A DNA stretch of 64,000 nucleotides from Nocardiopsis alborubida (GCF_012396365.1 NZ_JAAXPG010000012.1:1-64000), one strand, 5' to 3'. Counted from the first letter of the stretch, positions 15,128 to 23,881 are shown. The notes: generated from the sequence alone by a model not told the origin. Numbers and translations are program-made.

Positions 15128-16620
15128 GCGCTCCCCGCTACTCCGTGGTCGTGCCCACCGTGGGGCGCGACACCCTGCCCCGCGCCCTGAGGCCGCTTCT
15201 GGACGCGCCGCCCCGGGAGGCGCCCGAGGAGATCGTCGTCGTCGACGACCGTCCGCCCACCGACACCGCGCCGCTACCCGGGACCGACCACGCACGGGTG
15301 CGCGTCCTGCGCACCGGGGGAGGCGGCCCCGCCGCCGCCCGCCAGGCCGGATGGCACGCCTGCGCCTCGGAGTGGATCGCCTTCCTGGACGACGACGTGG
15401 CCCCGCCCGCGGACTGGCCGCGGCGCCTGTGCGCCGACCTGGCCGACCTGCCCGCCGAGGTGGGAGCCAGCCAGGGCCGCATCACCGTGCCCCGCCCGCG
15501 CGGGCACCGGCCCACGGACGCCGAACGGGCCACCCTGGCCCTGGAGGGCGCCCGCTGGATCACCGCCGACATGGCCTACCGCAGGAGCGCCCTGGAGGAG
15601 GTCGGCGGCTTCGACGCCCGCTTCCCGCGCGCCTACCGCGAGGACACCGACCTGGCCCTGCGGGCCGTGGACGCCGGGTTCGTCCTCGTGCCGGGCGAGC
15701 GCGAGTGCGTGCACCCGCTGCGCGGCGGCGGACGCTGGGCGAGCCTGACCGCCCAGCGCGGCAACGCCGACAACGCGCTGATGGACCGCCTGCACGGGCG
15801 CGGCTGGCGCAACCGGGTCGGCGAGGGCCCCGGCGGGCTGCGCGGGCACGCGCTGACCACGGCCGCCCTGCTGGGCGCCGCCGGGGCCGCCCTGACCGGG
15901 CGCCGCGCCGCGGCCGCCGCGTGCGCCGCGCTGTGGGCCGCGCGCACCGCCGCGTTCGCCCGGCGCAGGATCTCCGGCGGTCCCGGCACCCGCGACGAGG
16001 TCACCGACATGCTGGTGACCAGCGCGCTCATCCCGCCCCTGGCCTGCTGGCAGCGGCTGCGCGGCGAGATCCGCCACGCCGGGGCGCGCCCCGCCCCGGG
16101 AGTGGCGGCCGTGCTGTTCGACAGGGACGGCACCCTGGTCGAGGACGTCCCCTACAACGGCGACCCCGACAAGGTGCGGCCCACGCCCTCGGCCGAACGG
16201 GCGCTCGCCCTGGCCCGCGGCGCCGGACTCGCCGTCGGTGTGGTCAGCAACCAGTCGGGCGTCGCCCGCGGACTGATCACCCGCGACCAGGTGGACGCGG
16301 TCAACCGGCGGGTGGAGGAACTGCTGGGCCCCTTCGACGTGTGGCGCGTGTGCCCGCACGGCGAGGAGGACGGCTGCGGGTGCCGCAAGCCCGCGCCCGG
16401 CATGGTCCGCTCCGCCGCGGCCGAACTGGGATTGCCGGCCTCCCGCTGCGCGCTGGTCGGCGACATCGGCGCCGACGTGGACGCCGCGCGGGCCGCGGGC
16501 GCGCGCGGGGTGCTCGTGCCCACCGCCGCCACCCTGGACGCCGAGTGCCGGTCCGCCCCCGAGACCGCGCCCGACCTGGAGGCCGCCGTCCTGCGCCTGC
16601 TCGGAAGGGACGCCCCGTGA
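15124..16620 (+). CDS. Fusion: GT2 glycosyltransferase + GmhB-type heptose-bisphosphate phosphatase
   Basis: 498 residues, GTG start. Residues 1-240 are a GT-A glycosyltransferase family 2 domain: YSVVVPTVGRDTLPRALRPL, donor motif FLDDDVAPPADW, and acceptor-side FPRAYREDTDLALRAV. A hydrophobic Ala-rich stretch lies around 240-270. From about residue 325 a HAD phosphatase begins: LFDRDGTLVEDVPYNGDPDK with catalytic DxD, SNQSGVARG, and the zinc knuckle CPHGEEDGCGCRKPAPGM characteristic of GmhB (D-glycero-D-manno-heptose-1,7-bisphosphate 7-phosphatase). GmhB supplies the third step of ADP-heptose synthesis; the GT2 part adds an unknown sugar. With GmhA and HldE downstream this completes the route to ADP-heptose. 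The fusion itself is unusual. The frame is continuous with no sign of a sequencing frameshift. Confidence 0.88.
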   Translation: MSAPRYSVVVPTVGRDTLPRALRPLLDAPPREAPEEIVVVDDRPPTDTAPLPGTDHARVRVLRTGGGGPAAARQAGWHACASEWIAFLDDDVAPPADWPRRLCADLADLPAEVGASQGRITVPRPRGHRPTDAERATLALEGARWITADMAYRRSALEEVGGFDARFPRAYREDTDLALRAVDAGFVLVPGERECVHPLRGGGRWASLTAQRGNADNALMDRLHGRGWRNRVGEGPGGLRGHALTTAALLGAAGAALTGRRAAAAACAALWAARTAAFARRRISGGPGTRDEVTDMLVTSALIPPLACWQRLRGEIRHAGARPAPGVAAVLFDRDGTLVEDVPYNGDPDKVRPTPSAERALALARGAGLAVGVVSNQSGVARGLITRDQVDAVNRRVEELLGPFDVWRVCPHGEEDGCGCRKPAPGMVRSAAAELGLPASRCALVGDIGADVDAARAAGARGVLVPTAATLDAECRSAPETAPDLEAAVLRLLGRDAP

Positions 16621-17633
16621 GCGGGGGCACCGTGATCGTGGCGCGCCTGGACAGCATGGGGGACGTCCTGCTGTCCGGGCCGGCCGTGCGCTCCGTCGCC
16701 CACGGGGCCGACCGGGTCGTCTACCTCGCCGGCCCCCGGGGCGCCGAGACCGCCGCGGCGCTGCCGGGCGTGGACCGCGTCCTGACCTGGTGCGCGCCCT
16801 GGATCGCCGCCGACCCGCCGCCGGTGGACGCCGCCGACGTCACCCGCCTCGTGGAGCGCCTGTCCGGTCTCGGCGCGGACGCCGCCGTGCTCCTGACCTC
16901 CTTCCACCAGTCGCCGCTGCCGCTGGCCCTGCTCCTGCGCATGGCCGGGGTGCCCCGGATCTCGGCCGTCAGCGAGGACTACCCGGGCAGCCTGCTCGAC
17001 GTGCGCCACCACGTGGCCCACGGGATTCCCGAGGCCGAGCGGATGCTGTCCCTGGCCGGGGCCGCCGGGTACCCGCGGCCCCCCGGGGACGACGGGCGCC
17101 TGGCCGTGCGCCGACCGCTGCCCGACACCCGGGAGCTGACCGGGCCGGACGGGTACGCGGTGGTCCACGTCGGCGCGGACGCGCCCTCCCGGGAGCTGCC
17201 GCCCGACCTGGCCGCCAAGACCGTCGCCGCGCTGGCCGAGCGCGGACACCGGGTGCTGGTCACCGGCACCGCGGGGGAGGCCGAGGCGGCCCGCGAGGTC
17301 GCCGCGCACGGCGGAACCGACCTGGCCGGGCGCACCACCGTCACCGAACTGGCCGACGTGCTCGACCGCGCCGCCGTCCTGGTCTCGGGCAACACCGGCC
17401 CCGCCCACCTGGCCGCCGCCGTCGGCACGCCCGTGGTCTCGCTCTTCTCCCCGGTCGTGCCCGCCTCCGCGTGGGCGCCCCACGGGACCGCGGTCCGCGT
17501 CCTGGGGGACCAGCTCGCGCCCTGCGCCGACACCCGGGCCCGGGTCTGCCCCGTACCCGGGCACCCCTGCCTGAACTCCGTCTCCTCCGACGACGTCCTG
17601 ACCGCCGTCGACGAACTCCTGGGGGCACGATGA
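16617..17633 (+). CDS. Glycosyltransferase family 9, heptosyltransferase-like
   Basis: 338 residues from a GTG that overlaps the previous stop by 4 nt. VIVARLDSMGDVLLSGPAVR is the classical GT9 N-terminus (xRxxxxGDxxxxxP). Later LVSGNTGPAHLAAAVGTPVV and SLFSPVVPASAWAPHG form the nucleotide-sugar site, and CPVPGHPCLNSVSSDDV is the Cys-containing tail seen in WaaF-like enzymes. It most likely uses the ADP-heptose made by its operon partners. The next gene overlaps by ATGA, so translation is coupled. Cytoplasmic, peripheral to the membrane. Confidence 0.9.
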   Translation: MSGGTVIVARLDSMGDVLLSGPAVRSVAHGADRVVYLAGPRGAETAAALPGVDRVLTWCAPWIAADPPPVDAADVTRLVERLSGLGADAAVLLTSFHQSPLPLALLLRMAGVPRISAVSEDYPGSLLDVRHHVAHGIPEAERMLSLAGAAGYPRPPGDDGRLAVRRPLPDTRELTGPDGYAVVHVGADAPSRELPPDLAAKTVAALAERGHRVLVTGTAGEAEAAREVAAHGGTDLAGRTTVTELADVLDRAAVLVSGNTGPAHLAAAVGTPVVSLFSPVVPASAWAPHGTAVRVLGDQLAPCADTRARVCPVPGHPCLNSVSSDDVLTAVDELLGAR

Positions 17634-18682
17634 CCATCCACCATCCGACACCCGCCATCCCGGTGCCCGCCTCCCGGGGCATGGCGCAGGGCCGGGCCCG
17701 GACGCCCGCGCGCGTGCTGCGGATCCTGCTCTGGCACGTCCACGGCTCGTGGACGACCGCGTTCGTCCACGGCGGACACACCTGCCTGCTGCCGGTGACC
17801 CCGGACCGGGGGCCGGACGGGCGGGGGCGCGCCCGCACCTGGGACTGGCCCGCCAACGCCGAGGAACTGTCCCCGCGGGCGGTGCGCGACAGCGAGCCCG
17901 ACCTGGTGGTCCTCCAGCGGCCGCACGAGATCGCCCTGGCCGAGGAGCTCCTGGGCCGCGTACCGGGCCGGGACGTGCCCGCCGTCTACGTCGAGCACAA
18001 CACCCCGCGCCGGGACGTGCCGCTCACGCGGCACCCCGTCGCCGACCGCGACGACATCCCCGTCGTCCACGTCACCCACTTCAACGACCTGTTCTGGGAC
18101 TGCGGTCGCGCGCCCACCTGCGTGGTCGAGCACGGCGTGCCCGACCCCGGGTACCGCTACACCGGCGAGGTCGCCCGCACGGGAGTGGTGCTCAACGAGC
18201 CCCTGCGCCGCTGGCGCTTCACCGGCACCGACCTGCTGCCCGCGCTCGCCGGGCGCGTGCCCCTGGACCTGTTCGGCATGGGCGTGGCGGGTGTGCCCGA
18301 CCACCTCGGTCTGGCGCCCTCACGGCTGCGCGCCCACGAGGACCTGCCCCAGGGCGCCATGCACGACGAGCTCACCCGCCGCCGCGCCTACGCCCACCCC
18401 CTGCGGTGGACCTCGCTCGGGCTGTCCCTCATCGAGGCGATGATGCTCGGCCTGCCGGTGGCCGCCCTGGGCACCACCGAGGCCTACGAGGCCGTACCGC
18501 CCGAGGCGGGCACCGTCTCGACCGACTCCCGAGTACTCGCGGAGGCGCTGCGCGCGTTCCATGAGGATCGCGACCTCGCCCTTCGCACCGGCAAGGCCGC
18601 CCGTGCGGCGGCACTGCGCCGCTACGGGCTCACCAGGTTCCTCGACGACTGGGACCGGGTGCTACAGGAGGTGACGTCATGA
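17630..18682 (+). CDS. Glycosyltransferase, GT4-like
   Basis: 350 residues, ATG overlapping the upstream stop. After a Pro-rich start, ARVLRILLWHVHGSWTTAFV is the first Rossmann strand with its acceptor loop. VEHNTPRRDVPLTRHPVADR and VVEHGVPD resemble GT-B acceptor-domain motifs. The donor-binding part ends with SLGLSLIEAMMLGLPVAALG, where the E-x7-E type glutamate of GT4 is seen as SLIEAMMLGLPV. The sugar cannot be predicted. Its position between a GT9 and another GT4 in an overlapping operon argues for sequential assembly of one oligosaccharide. Confidence 0.82.
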   Translation: MTIHHPTPAIPVPASRGMAQGRARTPARVLRILLWHVHGSWTTAFVHGGHTCLLPVTPDRGPDGRGRARTWDWPANAEELSPRAVRDSEPDLVVLQRPHEIALAEELLGRVPGRDVPAVYVEHNTPRRDVPLTRHPVADRDDIPVVHVTHFNDLFWDCGRAPTCVVEHGVPDPGYRYTGEVARTGVVLNEPLRRWRFTGTDLLPALAGRVPLDLFGMGVAGVPDHLGLAPSRLRAHEDLPQGAMHDELTRRRAYAHPLRWTSLGLSLIEAMMLGLPVAALGTTEAYEAVPPEAGTVSTDSRVLAEALRAFHEDRDLALRTGKAARAAALRRYGLTRFLDDWDRVLQEVTS

Positions 18683-19941
18683 GGATCGCCATGGTCTCCG
18701 AACACGCCAGCCCGCTGGCGGCGATCACCGGGGAGGACGCGGGCGGCCAGAACGTCCACGTGGCCGAGCTGGCCGCGGCGCTCGCCGCGCGCGGACACGA
18801 GGTCGCGGTCTACACGCGCCGCACCGACGCCGAGCGGCCCGACACCGTCTCCCTGGGCCCGGGCGTGCGCGTGGAGCACGTGCGCGCGGGACCGGCGGCC
18901 CCGATCAGCAAGGACGAGCTGCCCCGGTACATGCCCGAGTTCGCGCAGCGGCTGCGGGCCGCCTGGCGCGTCCAGCGGCCCGACGTCGTCCACGCCCACT
19001 TCTGGATGAGCGGTTTCGCCTCCCTGCGGGCGGCCAGCGCCCTGGACCTGCCCGTGTTGCAGACCTTCCACGCCCTGGGCACCGTCAAGCGCCGCCACCA
19101 GGGCACGGACGACACCAGCCCCGTCGAGCGCGTCCCGACCGAGCGCGCCGTGGCCGGTCAGTGCGACATGGTCGTGGCCACATCCACCGAGGAGCGGCGC
19201 GAGCTCGTCGAGTGGGGGGTCGCGCCCGCGCGCGTGGCGGTGGTGCCCTGCGGCGTGGACACCTCCCGCTTCACCGCCAAGGGCCCCGCGGCCGGGCGCG
19301 GCGACCGCCCGCGCCTGCTCAGCCTGGGCCGCCTGGTCAGGCGCAAGGGTGTGGACACGGTGATCCGCGCGCTGGCCGAGGTGCCCGAGGCCGAACTCGT
19401 CATCGCCGGGGGAGCCGACCGCGAACGCCTGTGGACCCAGCCCGAGGCGGTGCGGCTGCGCATGGTCGCCGAGCGCGCGGGCGTGGACGACCGGGTCCGC
19501 TTCCTGGGCTGCGTGGACCGCGCCGAGGTCCCCGCCCTGCTCAGATCGGCCGACGTGGCCGTCAACGTGCCCTGGTACGAGCCGTTCGGGATCTCCACCG
19601 TCGAGGCGATGGCCTGCGGTGTCCCCGTGGTCGCCTCCCGCGTGGGCGGCCACGTCGACACCGTCGTGCACGGGGAGACCGGCCTGCTCGTCCCGGCCAG
19701 GTCGCCCAAGCGGCTGGGCCGCGCCGTGCGCTGGCTGCTCTCGGACGGGGCGACCAGGGCCTCCTTCGCCGAGGCCGCGGCCGAGCGGGCGCGCGAGCGC
19801 TACTCGTGGGCGGAGGTGGCCCGGCGCACCGAGGAGTGCTACCTGCACGTGACCACGACCGCGACCGGCACGGCCGTCCCGGCGCCCCGCGCGGGGCGCA
19901 ACACGCCGGTCGCCACCACCACCGGGGGAGGCGAGGAGTGA
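18679..19941 (+). CDS. Glycosyltransferase family 4
   Basis: 420 residues. Typical GT4: GEDAGGQNVHVAELAAALAA (N-terminal GG loop), HAHFWMSGFASLRAA, QTFHALGTVKRRHQG, VVPCGVDTSRF, LLSLGRLVRRKGVDTVIRAL, and the donor-site EPFGISTVEAMACGVPVVAS. This set is close to the sucrose-phosphate synthase/MshA-like branch, using UDP- or GDP-sugars with retention. The C-terminal 40 residues are Thr/Pro-rich and probably disordered. It overlaps the upstream gene by ATGA, and its TGA shares one base with the gmhA ATG. Acceptor unknown. Confidence 0.9.
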   Translation: MRIAMVSEHASPLAAITGEDAGGQNVHVAELAAALAARGHEVAVYTRRTDAERPDTVSLGPGVRVEHVRAGPAAPISKDELPRYMPEFAQRLRAAWRVQRPDVVHAHFWMSGFASLRAASALDLPVLQTFHALGTVKRRHQGTDDTSPVERVPTERAVAGQCDMVVATSTEERRELVEWGVAPARVAVVPCGVDTSRFTAKGPAAGRGDRPRLLSLGRLVRRKGVDTVIRALAEVPEAELVIAGGADRERLWTQPEAVRLRMVAERAGVDDRVRFLGCVDRAEVPALLRSADVAVNVPWYEPFGISTVEAMACGVPVVASRVGGHVDTVVHGETGLLVPARSPKRLGRAVRWLLSDGATRASFAEAAAERARERYSWAEVARRTEECYLHVTTTATGTAVPAPRAGRNTPVATTTGGGEE

Positions 19942-20531
19942 TGCACACCCACCTGAGACAGCTCAGCTCCGCGCTGGACGGCACGGACGCGGCCCTCGTC
20001 GAGGAGTGGGGCCGCCGCGCCGCGCGCGCCCTGAGCGGCGGGCAGCGCCTGTTCGCCTGCGGCAACGGCGGCAGCGCGGCCGAGGCCCAGCACCTGACGG
20101 CCGAACTGACCGGACGCTTCGAGGACGAGCGCGAGCCCCTGTCGGCCATCGCGCTGCACGCGGAGACCTCCAGCGTCACCGCCATCGCCAACGACTACGG
20201 CTACCACCAGGTCTACGCGCGCCAGCTGCGCGCCCACGCCCGCCCGGGCGACCTGCTGGTGTGCATGTCCACCAGCGGCAACAGCGAGAACGTCGTCGCC
20301 GCGGCCAAGGCCGCGCAGGAGCTCGGCGTCACCTGCTGGTCCCTGACCGGCCCCGGACCCAGCGCCCTGGAGTCGCTCAGCGAGGAGACGGTCGCCGTCC
20401 CCGCGCCCAGCACCTCCACCGTGCAGGAGGTCCACCTGGCGCTGGTCCACGTGTTCTGCGCCGCGGTGGACGCCGAGGTCGCCGCCCGCGCACACGGGGT
20501 CTTCGTCCCCGAGAGGAGGGCGGCCACATGA
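19941..20531 (+). CDS. gmhA: Sedoheptulose-7-phosphate isomerase GmhA
   Basis: 196 residues with a single SIS fold. LFACGNGGSAAEAQHLTAEL (about residues 36-55) is the GmhA phosphate-binding and catalytic segment, followed by TGRF, VTAIANDYG and the CMSTSGNSENVV loop. The catalytic residues are a Glu in the SAAEAQH helix and a His in STVQEVHLALVH. It converts sedoheptulose 7-phosphate to D-glycero-D-manno-heptose 7-phosphate, the first committed step. It starts within the previous stop (TGATG) and overlaps hldE by 4 nt. Length and motifs match E. coli GmhA. DiaA-like SIS proteins are similar, but the operon context supports GmhA. Confidence 0.92.
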   Translation: MHTHLRQLSSALDGTDAALVEEWGRRAARALSGGQRLFACGNGGSAAEAQHLTAELTGRFEDEREPLSAIALHAETSSVTAIANDYGYHQVYARQLRAHARPGDLLVCMSTSGNSENVVAAAKAAQELGVTCWSLTGPGPSALESLSEETVAVPAPSTSTVQEVHLALVHVFCAAVDAEVAARAHGVFVPERRAAT

Positions 20532-21928
20532 GCGCGGGAACCGTGGTGGTGGTCGGCGACGCCCTGCTCGACGTGGACCTGCGGGGCGTGTCCCGGCGCG
20601 ACTGCCCCGACGCGCCCGCGCCCGTGCTGGAGGAGCCCGAGTCCTGGTACCGGCCCGGCGGCGCGGCCCTGGCCGCCCGCCGCGCCCGGCAGGACGGCCA
20701 CGACGTGGTCCTGGTCACCGCGGTGGGCCGCGACGCGGCCGCCGACGACCTGGCCGCGCTCGTGGGGGAGGGCGTGCGGCTGGTGGGGCTGCCCCTGATG
20801 GAGCACACGCCCACCAAGACCCGGGTCCAGGCCAACGGCCGCACCGTGGCCCGCCTGGACCAGGGGTGCGACGGCGTGGAGCTCGACGCCTCCGCCGAGG
20901 AGGTCGCCGAGGCCCTGGCCGGGGCGATGGTCGTGCTCGTGGCCGACTACGGGCACGGGCTCACCCGCCAGCGCGCCGTGCGCCGGGCCCTGGCGGCCTG
21001 CGCGCAGCGCGTCCCGCTCGTGTGGGATCCGCATCCGCGCGGCGCCGACCCCGTACCCGGAACACGCCTGGCCACGCCCAACGCCGCCGAGGCCGGGGTC
21101 GCCGGGGGCGCCGACGAGCAGGCCCTGCGCCGGGCCGGTGAGCTGGCCGGGGCGTGGGGAGTGCACTCGGTGGCCGTCACCCTCGGCGCGCGCGGCGCCG
21201 CCTGGTCCGGAACGGGGAGCGAACGCGCCCTCCTGCCGGGTACGCCCGTCGACTCACCGACGGACACCTGCGGCGCCGGGGACGCCTTCGCCGCCGCGTG
21301 CGCCACGGCGCTCGCCGACGGCGATGACGTGCGTGACGCCGTCCGCCGCGGGGTCGCCTCCGCCTCGGCCTTCGTCGCCGGGGGCGGGGCCTCGGCCTAC
21401 GCCGTCCCGCGCACCGCCGCCGGGGAGGCGCGCGCCGCCTCGGTGCCCGGACCCCGCACGGGACGGAGCGGCCCGGAGGGACAGGACCGCAGGGCGGAGC
21501 GGGTCGTGGCGACCGGGGGCTGCTTCGACGTCCTGCACGCGGGCCACGTCGACCTGCTGCGCCGCGCCCGCGCCCTGGGCGACCGCCTCGTGGTCCTGCT
21601 CAACAGCGACGCCTCCGTGCGCGCTCTCAAGGGCAGCGGCCGCCCGGTGGTCGCCGAACACGACCGCGCCCGCGTGCTGAGCGCGCTCGACTGCGTGGAC
21701 GAGGTGGTCCTCTTCGGCGAGGACACGCCCGTGCGCGCCCTGGAGGAGCTGCGGCCCGACGTGTGGGTCAAGGGCGGCGACTACGACGTGGAGGACCTGC
21801 CCGAGACGCCCGTGGTGCGGCGGGCCGGGGGAGAGGTGGTCACCGTGCCCCTCGTGCCCGGCCACTCCACGACCGGGCTGATCACCCGCATACGCGGCCG
21901 GGGCCGCGACGGAGCGCCCGTCCGCTGA
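20528..21928 (+). CDS. hldE: Bifunctional heptose-7-phosphate kinase / heptose-1-phosphate adenylyltransferase
   Basis: 466 residues, close to the usual 477. Residues 1-305 are a PfkB/ribokinase domain: VVVGDALLDVDLRG, RPGGAALAARRARQDG, and catalytic SPTDTCGAGDAFAAA with the Asp base. After a charged linker, residues about 325-466 form a cytidylyltransferase-like domain with GCFDVLHAGHVDLLRRAR (HxGH motif) and VKGGDYDVEDLPE. The enzyme phosphorylates heptose 7-phosphate at C1 and, after GmhB acts, adenylylates it to ADP-heptose. Domain order equals E. coli HldE. A short Arg/Gly-rich tail follows. It is the last gene of the strictly overlapping set; a 77-bp gap precedes the SDR gene. Confidence 0.93.
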   Translation: MSAGTVVVVGDALLDVDLRGVSRRDCPDAPAPVLEEPESWYRPGGAALAARRARQDGHDVVLVTAVGRDAAADDLAALVGEGVRLVGLPLMEHTPTKTRVQANGRTVARLDQGCDGVELDASAEEVAEALAGAMVVLVADYGHGLTRQRAVRRALAACAQRVPLVWDPHPRGADPVPGTRLATPNAAEAGVAGGADEQALRRAGELAGAWGVHSVAVTLGARGAAWSGTGSERALLPGTPVDSPTDTCGAGDAFAAACATALADGDDVRDAVRRGVASASAFVAGGGASAYAVPRTAAGEARAASVPGPRTGRSGPEGQDRRAERVVATGGCFDVLHAGHVDLLRRARALGDRLVVLLNSDASVRALKGSGRPVVAEHDRARVLSALDCVDEVVLFGEDTPVRALEELRPDVWVKGGDYDVEDLPETPVVRRAGGEVVTVPLVPGHSTTGLITRIRGRGRDGAPVR

Positions 21929-22005
21929 ACACCCCCGAGACCGGACGCCCCTGCCCCGGCGCCCGGGAACGCGAGACCAACGACGACGGAGAACGAGGGA
22001 GACAG

Positions 22006-22692
22006 ATGCGCCCACTCGGAAACACGCTGATCACCGGAGGATCCTCGGGCCTGGGAGCGGCCACCGCGCAGGCCGTGGCCGACGGGGGCGGCCACCCGAT
22101 CATCCTGGACCGGCAGCACCCCGGCAACGACCTCTCCTTCCATCAGGTGGACCTGGCCGACCGCGAGGCGGTCGAACGCGTCGTGCAGCAGGCCAGCGTC
22201 CAGCACGGACGTATCGACGCCCTGGTCAACGCGGGCGGCACCGACGCCTGCGGCACGCTCACCGACGTGTCCGCCGAGGACTGGGAGCGGGTCATCCAGG
22301 TCAACCTCATCGGCACCGCCGCCGTGACCCGCGCCGCCCTGCCGCACCTGCGCGCCTCCCGGGGCACGGTGGTCAACTGCGCCTCCACGCTCGGCCTGCG
22401 CGCGCTCAGCGACGCCACCGCCTACTGCGCCTCCAAGTTCGGGGTCGTGGGCTTCACCCGGGCGCTGGCCGCCGAGCTCGCCGGACAGGTCGGGGTGACG
22501 CTCCTGGTCCCCGGGGGCATGAGCACCTCCTTCTTCGACGACCGGCCCGACCAGTACAAGCCGGGCCCGGACGCCAAGCTCAACGCGCCCGAGGACGTGG
22601 CCCGCGCGGTGGTGTTCGCGCTGAGCCAGCCGCCCGGCTGCGAGGTGCGCGAGATGGTGATCTGCCCCTCGCAGGAGACGTCCTGGCCCTGA
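22006..22692 (+). CDS. Short-chain dehydrogenase/reductase
   Basis: 228 residues. Cofactor motif TGGSSGLGAATAQAV, NAG variant VNAGGTD, catalytic serine in VVNCASTLGL and the YCASK pair (YxxxK). The ILDRQHPGNDLSF segment after strand 2 has no obvious NADP-selecting Arg, so the cofactor is undetermined. GAGGGAGAC precedes the ATG at 22006. It lies downstream of hldE in the glycan cluster and could modify the heptose (oxidation or reduction of a ring carbon). It is not HldD, which is an extended SDR. Classical SDRs act on many substrates, so the role is inference from context. Confidence 0.85.
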   Translation: MRPLGNTLITGGSSGLGAATAQAVADGGGHPIILDRQHPGNDLSFHQVDLADREAVERVVQQASVQHGRIDALVNAGGTDACGTLTDVSAEDWERVIQVNLIGTAAVTRAALPHLRASRGTVVNCASTLGLRALSDATAYCASKFGVVGFTRALAAELAGQVGVTLLVPGGMSTSFFDDRPDQYKPGPDAKLNAPEDVARAVVFALSQPPGCEVREMVICPSQETSWP

Positions 22693-22748
22693 TCGGCCGG
22701 GAACAGCACCCAGGTAAGCGGTGAGACCATCCGAGGAGGTGGGCGACG

Positions 22749-23741
22749 ATGCGCGAGTACGCGTCGAGAGGAAGGGCCCTGGTCACCGGTGGCGCCGGGT
22801 TTCTCGGCTCCCATCTGTGCGAGCGGCTGCTGGAGAGGGGCACACGCGTGGTGTGCCTGGACAACTTCGCCACCGGCCGGGCGCAGAACGTGGCGCACCT
22901 GGCCGGGCACCCCTGGTTCGAGCTGATGGAGGCCGACCTCACCGAACCGTTCACGCTGGAGGAACCCGTGGACACGGTGTTCCACCTGGCCTCGGCCGCG
23001 TCGCCGCCGGACTACCTCCGGCTGCCGGTGGAGACGCTGGAGGTGGGCAGCCTGGGCACCCGCAACGCGCTGGAGTGCGCCGAGCGGTACGGCGCCCGCC
23101 TGGTCCTGGCCTCCACCAGCGAGGTGTACGGCGACCCGCTGGAGTACCCGCAGCGCGAGACCTACTGGGGCAACGTCAACCCGGTCGGCCCGCGCAGCGT
23201 CTACGACGAGGCCAAGCGCTACGCCGAGTCGCTGACCATGGCCCACCACCGCGCCCGCGGGGCCGACGTGGGCATCGCCCGCATCTTCAACTGCTACGGG
23301 CCGCGCATGCGCGCCGACGACGGCCGGATGGTGCCCACCTTCGTCAACCAGGCGCTGGAGGGCAGGCCGCTGACGGTGGCGGGTGACGGCCACCAGACGC
23401 GGTCGCTGTGCTACGTGGACGACACCGTGCGGGGCCTGGTCGCCCTGGCCGACAGCGAGGTGACGGGGCCGGTCAACATCGGCAGCGACGAGGAGCTGTC
23501 CGTGCTGAACCTGGCCCGCGTCGTCCTCGGCGTCACCGGGACGCGGTCGGAGATCACCTTCGTCGAGCGTCCCGAGGACGATCCGCACTTCCGGCGCCCC
23601 GACATCCGCCTGGCCGAGGAGGCCCTGGGCTGGAGGCCGCGCATCCGCCTGGACGAGGGGCTGCGCCGCACCGTCGCCTACTTCGTGGACCAGCGCGACC
23701 GCTACGAGGACCTGTCCGAGGGGGCCGCACCCGCCAACTGA
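22749..23741 (+). CDS. NAD-dependent epimerase/dehydratase, UDP-glucuronate decarboxylase-like
   Basis: 330 residues, extended SDR. VTGGAGFLGSHLCERLLERG binds NAD. LASAASPPDYLRLPVETLEVG, STSEVYGDPLEYPQRETYWG and NVNPVGPRSVYDEAKRYAES (catalytic YxxxK) together match UDP-xylose synthase (UXS) proteins closely. The enzyme would turn UDP-glucuronate into UDP-xylose, giving a pentose for the glycan. An ADP-heptose epimerase or decarboxylase role cannot be excluded, because no other HldD-like gene is seen. GAGGAGGTG stands 8 nt before the ATG, among the strongest ribosome-binding sites in the window. Degenerate element C follows the stop. Confidence 0.85.
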   Translation: MREYASRGRALVTGGAGFLGSHLCERLLERGTRVVCLDNFATGRAQNVAHLAGHPWFELMEADLTEPFTLEEPVDTVFHLASAASPPDYLRLPVETLEVGSLGTRNALECAERYGARLVLASTSEVYGDPLEYPQRETYWGNVNPVGPRSVYDEAKRYAESLTMAHHRARGADVGIARIFNCYGPRMRADDGRMVPTFVNQALEGRPLTVAGDGHQTRSLCYVDDTVRGLVALADSEVTGPVNIGSDEELSVLNLARVVLGVTGTRSEITFVERPEDDPHFRRPDIRLAEEALGWRPRIRLDEGLRRTVAYFVDQRDRYEDLSEGAAPAN

Positions 23742-23751
23742 CGTCCGGGCC

Positions 23752-23842
23752 GGAAATGGTGCCGGTGTGATGCATGGGGCCTGGCCTGCGTCTTAGTCGA
23801 TGACGACCGTCGAGACTCGCTACAAGTACAAGATGACGGCGG
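23752..23842 (-). repeat. Dispersed palindromic element, degenerate copy C (reverse orientation)
   Basis: Compared with the reverse complement of copy B, this segment keeps the tail (GGTGTG...CCTGGCCTGCG) and the outer arm (GAGACTCGCTACAAGTACAA) but has replaced the inner arm and loop. CGCTACAAGTACAAGATGA at 23818-23836 matches an arm of copy A at 17 of 19 positions. It lies between the UXS-like and first GT2 genes, both on the plus strand. Confidence 0.7.
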
Positions 23843-23881
23843 AGGGGCGGGACAGGACACGAGAAGGGGGAGAGGACCAGC

